Part shown: one piece after another, positions 1 to 7,206 of the stretch | How the letters are laid out: each line of letters opens with the position of its first letter | How positions within the stretch are numbered: position 1 is the stretch's first letter | DNA from: Pseudomonadota bacterium | Lineage (GTDB): Bacteria > Pseudomonadota > Gammaproteobacteria > Burkholderiales > Rhodocyclaceae | DNA length: 14,327 bases | Assembly: GCA_021811225.1 (NCBI GenBank) | Contig: JAJZPJ010000026.1 | Coordinates: 4,326-18,652 of the forward strand | Direction of reading: 5' to 3' | Notes under the pieces: model-generated | What the model saw: only the letters and a program-made list of their open reading frames with translations | Database searches by the model: none | Told to the model about the DNA's origin: nothing | Program-made: the position numbers and the translations under genes

Positions 1-2
1 CC

Positions 3-1907
3 CGTCCCGGCATCACCTACAAGATCCTGTTCAACGACGCGGTGGCGATGACCGGCGGCCAGCCGATCGACGGCCACACCTCGGTGCCGATGATCGCGAG
101 CCAGGTGGCGGCCGAGGGCGTCAAGCGCATCGCGGTGGTGGCCGAGGATCCCGCGCGCTACGCCAAACGCGAAGGATTGCCGCAGATCGCCACCGTGCAT
201 CACCGCTCGGAGCTCGACGCGGTGCAGCGCGAACTGCGGGAGTTCCAGGGCGTCTCGGTGATCATTTACGACCAGACCTGCGCCGCGGAAAAACGCCGCC
301 GCAGGAAGCGCGGGCAGTACCCGGATCCGGCCCGCCGGATGTTCATCAACGAGGCGGTGTGCGAGGGTTGCGGCGACTGCGGCGTGCGCTCGAACTGCAC
401 CGCTATCCTGCCGCTGGAGACGGAATTCGGGCGCAAGCGGGTGATCGACCAGTCCTCCTGCAACAAGGACTATTCCTGCGTCCAGGGCTTCTGCCCGAGC
501 TTCGTCACCGTCACAGGCGGCACGGTGCGCCGCGCCAGGAGCGGCAAGGCTGTCGCCGATCTGCCGGCGCTGGCGGAGCCGGCGCTGCCGTCTCTGGACA
601 AGCCCTACAACATCCTGATCACCGGCATCGGCGGCACCGGCGTCATCACCATCGGCGCGCTCTTGGGCATGGCCGCGCATCTCTCGGGCCGAGGCGCCTC
701 GGTGCTCGACATGACCGGCATGTCGCAGAAGAACGGCGCGGTGAGCTCCCACGTCCGGCTCGCGGCCGCTCCGGAACAGATCCGCGCCCAGCGCGTCGCC
801 ACCGGCGAGGCCGACCTGATCCTGGGCTGCGACCTGCTCACCTCCGGCGGCCAGGATGCGATCTCGAAGATGCGCCCGGGCCGCACCCACGCCATCATCA
901 ACAGCCACGAGCAGCCCACCGGCGAATTCGCCCGTAACCCCGACTGGAACTTTCCGGCGGCGGCAATCCGCGGCCTGATCGAGGAGTCGGCGGGCGGCTC
1001 GGTCGATTTCATCGCCGCCACCGGGCTCGCCACCGCGCTGATGGGCGACGCCATCGCCACCAACCTGTTCATGCTCGGCTACGCCTGGCAGCAGGGCCGC
1101 ATCCCGCTCACGGCAGCCGCGATCCTGAGGGCGATCGAACTGAACGGCGTCGCGGTCTCGGCCAACCAGCAGGCCTTCGCCTGGGGACGGCGCGCCGCCG
1201 CGGACATCGAGGCGGTGACCAGGATCGCCCTGCCGGCGCAGGCATTGCCGCTGCCGCAGAGCGTGAACGCGCTGGTCTTGCGCCGCAAGACCTTCCTCAG
1301 CGCCTACCAGAACCGCGCTTATGCCCAAGCCTATGCCGCCTTCGTCGAGCGGGTGCGCACGTGCGAGGCGGCGCTGGGAGCGGGCACGAATCTCTCCCGG
1401 GCGGTGGCCCATCATCTGTTCAGGCTGATGGCGATCAAGGACGAGTACGAGGTCGCCCGCCTCTACGCCAGTCCCGAATTCAGGCGCAAGCTCTCCGAGA
1501 CCTTCGAGGGCGAGATCCAGCTGAAATTCAACCTGGCGCCGCCCCTGTTCGCGAACAAGGGCGCCGACGGCCATCCGCTCAAGTCCGAATACGGCGCCTG
1601 GATGCTGCCGATGTTCTCGCTGCTCTCCGGCTTGCGCGGACTGCGCGGCACGCTCCTCGACCCCTTCGGCCGCAGCGCCGAGCGCCGCCGGGAGCGCGCG
1701 CTGATCGGCGAGTATCGCGCGCGGATCGAGCGCCTGTTGCCGCGGCTCACCCGCGACAATCTCGGCCTCGCGCTGGCCATCGCGACCGTGCCGGAACACA
1801 TTCGCGGCTACGGCCACGTCAAGCAGGCCAGCATCGAGCAGGCTAGGCAGCGTTGGCAGGAACTCGAACAGCAGTTCGACGCCGGGGCGATCGGACTCGC
1901 CGCCTGA
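3..1907 (+). CDS. Indolepyruvate:ferredoxin oxidoreductase, fused single-chain form (5' partial)
   Basis: This is the C-terminal part (634 residues visible) of a thiamine-diphosphate 2-oxoacid:ferredoxin oxidoreductase. The family converts aryl pyruvates such as indolepyruvate plus CoA to the aryl-acetyl-CoA, CO2 and reduced ferredoxin in the cytoplasm. The reading frame is open from base 3 with family-like sequence (ITYKILFNDAVAMTGGQP) before the first possible start codon, so the true start lies outside the window. Numbering from base 3, a Cys-rich Fe-S region follows the TPP domain (C120, C123, C126, C132, then C153, C159, C164). A gamma-subunit-type domain with a glycine-rich GIGGTGVITIG loop begins near residue 202. 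A C-terminal extension of about 200 residues is typical of the fused proteobacterial enzymes. The gene ends 5 bp from the convergent methyltransferase gene. The family assignment is firm; the exact 2-oxoacid used is inferred from homologs. Confidence 0.9.
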   Translation, partial: RPGITYKILFNDAVAMTGGQPIDGHTSVPMIASQVAAEGVKRIAVVAEDPARYAKREGLPQIATVHHRSELDAVQRELREFQGVSVIIYDQTCAAEKRRRRKRGQYPDPARRMFINEAVCEGCGDCGVRSNCTAILPLETEFGRKRVIDQSSCNKDYSCVQGFCPSFVTVTGGTVRRARSGKAVADLPALAEPALPSLDKPYNILITGIGGTGVITIGALLGMAAHLSGRGASVLDMTGMSQKNGAVSSHVRLAAAPEQIRAQRVATGEADLILGCDLLTSGGQDAISKMRPGRTHAIINSHEQPTGEFARNPDWNFPAAAIRGLIEESAGGSVDFIAATGLATALMGDAIATNLFMLGYAWQQGRIPLTAAAILRAIELNGVAVSANQQAFAWGRRAAADIEAVTRIALPAQALPLPQSVNALVLRRKTFLSAYQNRAYAQAYAAFVERVRTCEAALGAGTNLSRAVAHHLFRLMAIKDEYEVARLYASPEFRRKLSETFEGEIQLKFNLAPPLFANKGADGHPLKSEYGAWMLPMFSLLSGLRGLRGTLLDPFGRSAERRRERALIGEYRARIERLLPRLTRDNLGLALAIATVPEHIRGYGHVKQASIEQARQRWQELEQQFDAGAIGLAA

Positions 1908-1912
1908 AACCC

Positions 1913-2452
1913 TCAGTCTGGCAGGACGAGCGCGCCGCCGCGCAGCGCGCACAGGCGCTGCACCACCGCCGGCCTGGGCAGCCGCACCTCGCCCTGCTCG
2001 AAGGCGACCACCGTCAGGCGGGGACGCACCAGGTCGAGCAACTCGTTGGTGCGCAGCAGGAAGGCGGGATTGGCGGGCTTGCCAAAGCGCTCGTGGCCGA
2101 GCATGAAGGTCTCGTAGATCAGCACGCCGCCCGGATCGAGCGCCGCCAGGAGATGCGGGAAGAGCGGCCGCCACAGGTAGTTGGCGACGACGATGCCGGC
2201 GAAGCCGCGCCCGCCGTAGGGCCAGGGACCGCCCTCGAGATCGGCGCAATTCGTGCTGACGCCGGGGAGATCCTGCAAGGACGCGAGCGCAGTCGCGTCG
2301 CGATCGACGGCCTCGACCGGGTGGCCCATGCCGGCCAGCAGCCGGCTGTGCCGACCGGAGCCGCAGGCGAGATCGAGCACCGCTCCGCCCGCGGGAATCA
2401 AGGGCGCGAAGCGGTCAACCCAGGCGGAAGGCGGCGGGACTTCGTGCACCAC
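1913..2452 (-). CDS. Small class I SAM-dependent methyltransferase
   Basis: This 179-residue protein has the class I methyltransferase fold signature. Motif I (VLDLACGSGRHSRLL) is near residues 25-39. An acidic residue after the second strand (VEAVDRD) would bind the ribose of S-adenosylmethionine. A TehB/UbiE-like core fills the whole protein, with no extra domain. The substrate cannot be told from the sequence. No ATG is available: the start chosen is a GTG at 2452, with a second GTG directly after it. The reading frame cannot extend further because it meets the kup stop codon two codons upstream. The gene begins 6 bp after the kup stop on the same strand, so it is probably co-transcribed and perhaps translationally coupled with kup. 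A purine-rich AGGTGG lies inside the kup 3' end but rather far from the start. Confidence 0.82.
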   Translation of the reverse strand: MVHEVPPPSAWVDRFAPLIPAGGAVLDLACGSGRHSRLLAGMGHPVEAVDRDATALASLQDLPGVSTNCADLEGGPWPYGGRGFAGIVVANYLWRPLFPHLLAALDPGGVLIYETFMLGHERFGKPANPAFLLRTNELLDLVRPRLTVVAFEQGEVRLPRPAVVQRLCALRGGALVLPD

Positions 2453-2458
2453 TGCCGC

Positions 2459-4348
2459 TCACAGCACCACCTGGGCGCCGAGTTCGACCACGCGGTTGGC
2501 CGGCAGCTTGAAGAAGCTGGTGACGCTGCCGGCGTTCCTGAACATGGCGGAAAACAGCTTCTCGCGCCAGCGAACCATGCTGGTGCCGGGGCCGGAGATC
2601 AGCGTCTCGCGGCTCAGGAAGAAGGAGGTGTCCATCATGTCGAGATGCAGCCCCTGCTCGGCGCACCATTCGAGCGCCTGCGGCAGGTCGGGCTCGTCCA
2701 TGAAGCCGTAATAGACCTTGACCCGCCAGAAATTGTTGGCCAGCGCTTCCACCGTCACCCGCTGCGCATTGGCCACGCGCGGCACGTCCAACACCTTGAC
2801 GGTGACGATCACCATCCGCTCGTGCACCACCTTGTAGTGCTTGAGGCTGTGCAGCAGGGCCTGCGGCACCGCATCTGGATTGGGCGTCATGAATACCGCG
2901 GTGCCCGGCACGCGCGTCGTGCCGCCCAGGTTCACGCTCTCGATGAACGGTTTGAGCTCGAGCGCCCCCTGCTGCAGTTGCTGGGAGAGCAGCAGCCGGC
3001 CGCGCTTCCAGGTGGTCAGCAGCAGGAACACGCCCAGGCCGAAGAGCAGCGGGAACCAGCCGCCGTCGAAGACCTTCACCATGTTGGCGGAGAAGAAGGC
3101 CAGATCGATGCACATGAACGGCAAGACGCCGAGCAGCGCCCGCCACCAAGCCCAGTTCCACAGCCAGCGGGTGACGCAGACGGCGAGAATGTTGGTGATC
3201 AGCATGGTGCCGGTGACCGCGATGCCGTAGGCGCCGGCGAGGTTGGTCGAGGAGCCGAAACCCAGCACCAGCGCGACCACGGCGATCAGCAGGGTCCAGT
3301 TGATGCTCGGCAGGTAGATCTGGCCGATCTCGCGGTCCGAGGTGTGCTGCACCTCGAGACGGGGCGAGTAGCCGAGCTGGATCGCCTGCTGGGTGATCGA
3401 GAAGGCGCCGGAGATCACCGCCTGCGAAGCGATCACCGTCGCCACCGTGGCCAGCGCCACCAGCGGATAGAGCGCCCAGCCCGGCGCCAGCAGGTAGAAG
3501 GGATTCTGGATCGCCCCCGTGTGCTGGATCAGCAAGGCCCCCTGGCCGAAATAATTGAGCACCAGGGCCGGCAGCACCAGACAGAACCAGGCGAGCTGGA
3601 TCGGTCTGCGGCCGAAGTGGCCCATGTCGGCGTACAGCGCCTCGGCGCCGGTCAGCGCCAGCACCACCGCGCCCAGCGAGAAGAAGCCCAGCGCCGGGTG
3701 CCTGAGCAGGAAGCGCAGGCCGTGGAAGGGATCGAGCGCGGCCAGCACCCCGGGGTGGGCGGCGATGTTGAGCACCCCCAGCAGCGCCAGCGTCGCGAAC
3801 CAGAGCATCATCACCGGCCCGAACAGCGCGCCGATGCCGCCCGTGCCCTTCTTCTGGAACAGGAACAGCAGCAGTAGGACCAGCAAGGTGACCGGGATCA
3901 CGAAGGTCTTCAGGCCCGGGGCGGCGATCTCCAGGCCTTCCACCGCCGAGAGCACCGAGATCGCCGGCGTCACCACGCCGTCGCCGTAGAACAGCGCCGC
4001 GCCGAACAGGCCCAGGATCAGGATCACGTTGCGCCGGCGCGAGCCCTCCGCCGCCGGGCGCAGCGCCAGCGCCATCAGGGCCATGATGCCGCCCTCGCCC
4101 TTGTTGTCGGCGCGCATGATGAAGATCACGTATTTCACCGTGACGACGATGGTCAGCGCCCAGAAGATCAGCGACAGGATGCCCAGGACGTTGTCGGGCG
4201 TGATCGGCACCGGATGATGATGGGAGCCGGCGAAAACCTCCTTCATGGTGTAGAGCGGACTGGTGCCGATGTCGCCGTACACCACGCCCAGGGCCGCCAG
4301 CGCCAGGCTTTTCTGGCTAGAGCGGCCGGTTGAACCATGAGAACTCAT
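2459..4348 (-). CDS. kup: Kup family low-affinity potassium uptake protein
   Basis: This is a potassium:proton symporter of the inner membrane, KUP/HAK/KT family, 629 residues (family members are usually about 620-630). The diagnostic N-terminal signature (GVVYGDIGTSPLY, residues 21-33) is intact. It is followed by about 12 hydrophobic segments over the first 430 or so residues and a soluble C-terminal domain of about 190 residues. The ATG at 4348 is preferred over the extended frame to 4429. It has a good ribosome binding site (AGGAG, 5 nt upstream) and gives the usual short hydrophilic N-terminus, while the extended frame would run through the divergent promoter region. The gene is divergent from the ligase/GNAT gene across 80 bp and leads directly into the methyltransferase gene. 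A TATTAT element on the minus strand (4384-4379) could be its -10 box. Confidence 0.95.
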   Translation of the reverse strand: MSSHGSTGRSSQKSLALAALGVVYGDIGTSPLYTMKEVFAGSHHHPVPITPDNVLGILSLIFWALTIVVTVKYVIFIMRADNKGEGGIMALMALALRPAAEGSRRRNVILILGLFGAALFYGDGVVTPAISVLSAVEGLEIAAPGLKTFVIPVTLLVLLLLFLFQKKGTGGIGALFGPVMMLWFATLALLGVLNIAAHPGVLAALDPFHGLRFLLRHPALGFFSLGAVVLALTGAEALYADMGHFGRRPIQLAWFCLVLPALVLNYFGQGALLIQHTGAIQNPFYLLAPGWALYPLVALATVATVIASQAVISGAFSITQQAIQLGYSPRLEVQHTSDREIGQIYLPSINWTLLIAVVALVLGFGSSTNLAGAYGIAVTGTMLITNILAVCVTRWLWNWAWWRALLGVLPFMCIDLAFFSANMVKVFDGGWFPLLFGLGVFLLLTTWKRGRLLLSQQLQQGALELKPFIESVNLGGTTRVPGTAVFMTPNPDAVPQALLHSLKHYKVVHERMVIVTVKVLDVPRVANAQRVTVEALANNFWRVKVYYGFMDEPDLPQALEWCAEQGLHLDMMDTSFFLSRETLISGPGTSMVRWREKLFSAMFRNAGSVTSFFKLPANRVVELGAQVVL

Positions 4349-4427
4349 CAATGCTCCTGTTGCAGTGCAATAGGTGAAATAATACACCTTACGCGGCTCC
4401 GCCTTCAGGGGCGGCGAGAAGAGAGCC
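4349..4427. promoter_or_regulatory. Divergent promoter region between kup and the acyl-CoA ligase/GNAT gene
   Basis: This 79-bp gap must hold the start signals for both divergent genes. On the minus strand TATTAT (4384-4379) matches a -10 box at 5 of 6 positions and would give a leader of about 25 nt for kup; no good -35 is seen. Two small inverted repeats lie here: TTGCA-G-TGCAA (4360-4370), in the expected kup leader, and AGGTG-N8-CACCT (4372-4389), around the -10 box. Either could be an operator, but arms of 5 bp can arise by chance. The region is visibly more AT-rich than the genes beside it. Confidence 0.45.
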
Positions 4428-7115
4428 ATGGATACCGAACAGCATTACCTGACCCCGCTCTTCGAACCCGGCTCGGTCGCCATCATCGGCGCCTCCGAGA
4501 CCCCGAACTCGATCGGCAACACCCTGATCCGCAACATGCTCGATTCGGGCTACCAGGGCCGCCTGTACCTGGTCAATCCCAAGCACCAGACCATCTTCGG
4601 CCAGCCCTGCCATGCCTCGGTCGAGCAGATTCCGCAACGGCTCGATCTGGCCGTGATCTGCACCCGGGCGGCGACCGTGCCCACGATCGTCGAGGCCTGC
4701 GGCCAGGCCGGGGTGAGATGCGCGATCGTCATTTCCGGCGGCTTTGCCGAGAACGGCAGGCAGGGCGCGGCGCTGGAGCGGGCCGTGCTGGAGAGCGCGC
4801 GGCGCCACAAGATGCGCCTGCTCGGGCCCAATTCGCTGGGCATCATGCGCCCGGGCAGCGGCATCAATCTGAGCTTCGCCAACGGCAGCGCCAACCCCGG
4901 CAGCATCGGCCTGATCTCCCAGTCCGGGGCGCTGTGCACCGCCATCCTCGACTGGGCGTTGCCCAACAAGGTCGGCTTCTCCAGCGTCGTGTCGATGGGC
5001 AGCTCCGCCGACGTCGATTTCGGCGAGAGCCTCGATTACCTGGTCTCCGATCCGAAGACCGAGAACATCTTCCTCTACATCGAAGGCATCAAGAACGCCC
5101 GCCGCTTCATGAGCGCGCTGCGCGCCGCGGCGCGCTGCAAGCCGGTGCTGCTGATCAAGGTCGGCCGCCACCCGGCCGGCGAACAGGCGGTGCTGTCGCA
5201 TACCGGCGCGCTGGTCGGCGCCGACGACGTCTTCGACGCCGCCCTGCGCCGGGCCGGTGTGGTGCGCCTGGCCACGGTCGACCAGATGTACGCCGCGGCG
5301 CAGGCGCTGTTCTCGCATTTCCGTCCGCGCGGCAACCGGCTGGCGATCATCACCAACGGCGGCGGTCCGGGCGTGATGGCGGCCGATCACGCCGCCGACA
5401 TCGGCGTGCCGCTGGCCACGCTCGATCCGGCGACCCGGCGCAAGCTCAAGGAGACGCTGCCGCCGACCTGGTCGCGGGCCAATCCCCTGGACATCGTCGG
5501 CGACGCCGATCCGGCGCGCTACGCGGCGGCGCTCTCGGCCTGCCTGGAAGACGACCACATCGACGGCGTGCTCGCCATCCTGACGCCGCAGGCGATGACC
5601 GACCCGACCCAGGCGGCGCGGGTGGTGATCGAGACCGCGAGGAAATCGGACAAGCCGCTGGTCACCTGCTGGATGGGCGAGGAGCAGGTGCGCGAAGCGC
5701 GGCGGCTGTTTGCCGGTGCGGGCATCCCCTCCTTCCGCACGCCCGAACCGGCGGTGGAACTGTTCTCGCACATTTCCAACTACTACCGCAACCAGAAGCT
5801 CTTGATGCAGACGCCGGCGGCGCTCGCAGACCACGTCGCGCCGCGCCTGGCCAGCGCCCGGCTGGTGATCGAGACGGCGCTGGCGCAGGGGCGCAGCGTG
5901 CTCTCGGAGATCGAGTCGAAGGCGCTGCTGGCCGCCTTCCACATCCCGATCGCGCAGACCGTGGTGGCGCGATCGCAGGCCGAGGCGGTGCTGCTGGCCG
6001 AGGAGATCGGCCTGCCGGTGGTGATGAAGGTCGACTCGCTGCAGATCATCCACAAGTCGGACGTCGGCGGCGTGCGCCTGAATCTGTGCACCCTGGCCGC
6101 GGTCGGCGAGGCCTATCAGGAAATCGTCGCCGAGGTGCATCGGCGCCAGCCCGAAGCCTCGATCAACGGCATCGCCATCGAGCCGATGATCGTCAAGCCC
6201 AACGGCCGGGAGCTGATGGTCGGCATGACCCAGGACGTGATCTTCGGCCCGGTGATCACCCTGGGGCCCGGCGGCACCGGCGTCGAAGCCGGCAAGGAGC
6301 GCGCCGTCGCGCTGCCGCCCTTGAACAGCGTCCTGGTCGCCGACATGCTCCAGACGACGCGCCACATCGCCCGGCTGGGCAGCCTGCGCAGCATGCCGGC
6401 GGTGAGCATGGGGGCGATCGAGGCGGTCTTGCTGCGCGTCTCGGAGATGGTCTGCGAGCTGCCCTGGCTGCGCACGATGGAGATCAATCCGCTGATCGTC
6501 GACGAACACGGCGCCGTCGCCGTCGACGCGCGCATCGTGATCAGTAAGCTGGCGTCCCAGATCGGCGCTTACGAGCACATGGCGATCCATCCCTATCCGT
6601 CGCACCAGACGCAGCGCTACCGGGACGACGGGGGCCAGATCGTGACCATCCGTCCGATCAAGCCGGAGGACGCCGGGATGGAACAGGTGTTCGTCAAGGG
6701 GCTGTCGGCGGAGAGCAAGTATTTCCGCTTCATGAACACCATCCGCGAACTGGCGCCCTCCCAGCTCACCCGCCTGACCCAGATCGACTACGACAGGGAG
6801 ATGGCCTTCGTCGCCACCGTGGAAGAGAACGGCCGCGAGCTGGAACTCGGGGTGGTCCGCTACGCCACCAATCCCGACGCCGAATCCTGCGAATTCGCCA
6901 TCGTCGTCGCCGACGCCTGGCAGGGCAAGGGACTGGCCCGCCGGCTGATGACGATGCTGATCGACGCCGCGAAGTCCCGCGGCCTGAAGTACATGACCGG
7001 CGACTTCCTGGCCGAGAACCGGCGCATGATCAAGTTCGTCTCCAGCCTGGGCTTCGTCATCTCCGCGCATCCGGACGACGCGGGACTCAAGCGCGGCGTG
7101 CTCAAACTCAACTGA
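4428..7115 (+). CDS. ADP-forming acyl-CoA ligase fused to a GNAT acetyltransferase (Pat/PatZ-like)
   Basis: This 895-residue protein has the architecture of the Pat/PatZ protein lysine acetyltransferases. A CoA-binding domain (about 10-105) and succinyl-CoA-ligase-like domains (about 150-480) come first. An ATP-grasp domain follows (about 510-725, with HKSDVGG at 542-548), then a C-terminal GNAT domain (about 739-895) with the acetyl-CoA loop QGKGLA at 832-837. Pat enzymes acetylate acyl-CoA synthetases and other proteins, and the ligase half normally serves a sensory or structural role. Here the ligase half has His258 in SHTGALVG, at the position of the phosphorylated catalytic histidine of archaeal ADP-forming acetyl-CoA synthetases, so it may be active. 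The ATG at 4428 follows a purine-rich GAGAAGAGAG. The gene is alone in its transcription unit, between the divergent kup and a terminator-like hairpin. The family is certain; whether the main job is acetylation, ligation or both is open. Confidence 0.92.
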   Translation: MDTEQHYLTPLFEPGSVAIIGASETPNSIGNTLIRNMLDSGYQGRLYLVNPKHQTIFGQPCHASVEQIPQRLDLAVICTRAATVPTIVEACGQAGVRCAIVISGGFAENGRQGAALERAVLESARRHKMRLLGPNSLGIMRPGSGINLSFANGSANPGSIGLISQSGALCTAILDWALPNKVGFSSVVSMGSSADVDFGESLDYLVSDPKTENIFLYIEGIKNARRFMSALRAAARCKPVLLIKVGRHPAGEQAVLSHTGALVGADDVFDAALRRAGVVRLATVDQMYAAAQALFSHFRPRGNRLAIITNGGGPGVMAADHAADIGVPLATLDPATRRKLKETLPPTWSRANPLDIVGDADPARYAAALSACLEDDHIDGVLAILTPQAMTDPTQAARVVIETARKSDKPLVTCWMGEEQVREARRLFAGAGIPSFRTPEPAVELFSHISNYYRNQKLLMQTPAALADHVAPRLASARLVIETALAQGRSVLSEIESKALLAAFHIPIAQTVVARSQAEAVLLAEEIGLPVVMKVDSLQIIHKSDVGGVRLNLCTLAAVGEAYQEIVAEVHRRQPEASINGIAIEPMIVKPNGRELMVGMTQDVIFGPVITLGPGGTGVEAGKERAVALPPLNSVLVADMLQTTRHIARLGSLRSMPAVSMGAIEAVLLRVSEMVCELPWLRTMEINPLIVDEHGAVAVDARIVISKLASQIGAYEHMAIHPYPSHQTQRYRDDGGQIVTIRPIKPEDAGMEQVFVKGLSAESKYFRFMNTIRELAPSQLTRLTQIDYDREMAFVATVEENGRELELGVVRYATNPDAESCEFAIVVADAWQGKGLARRLMTMLIDAAKSRGLKYMTGDFLAENRRMIKFVSSLGFVISAHPDDAGLKRGVLKLN

Positions 7116-7121
7116 TCCGGC

Positions 7122-7161
7122 GCCGGGCCGCGAGGCCGGCCCGGCTCTATGTCTTTCGTTT
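7122..7161 (+). terminator. Putative intrinsic terminator after the ligase/GNAT gene
   Basis: A perfect 8-bp GC stem, GCCGGGCC (7122-7129) with GGCCCGGC (7138-7145), closes an 8-nt loop 6 bp after the stop codon. It is followed by a pyrimidine-rich but imperfect T tract (TCTATGTCTTTCGTTT). The stem and location fit an intrinsic terminator; the weak T tract leaves some doubt. Confidence 0.55.
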
Positions 7162-7206
7162 CACCCGTGTTACATTTGCCGACCGCCATGCAATCGGGCT
7201 GGTTTG

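Noticed and set aside
1853..3877. A 674-codon open frame on the + strand opposite kup and the methyltransferase.
   Set aside because: It is an antisense shadow caused by high GC; its product is low-complexity (Gln, His, Arg, Glu-rich), while the minus strand encodes clear Kup and methyltransferase motifs.
4349..4429. A longer kup N-terminus starting at 4429.
   Set aside because: It would consume the whole divergent promoter region; the start at 4348 has AGGAG at good spacing and gives the family's normal length.
4389..7070. An 893-codon minus-strand frame opposite the ligase/GNAT gene.
   Set aside because: It is low-complexity Arg/Asp/His/Gln-rich sequence, and the + strand holds intact catalytic motifs.
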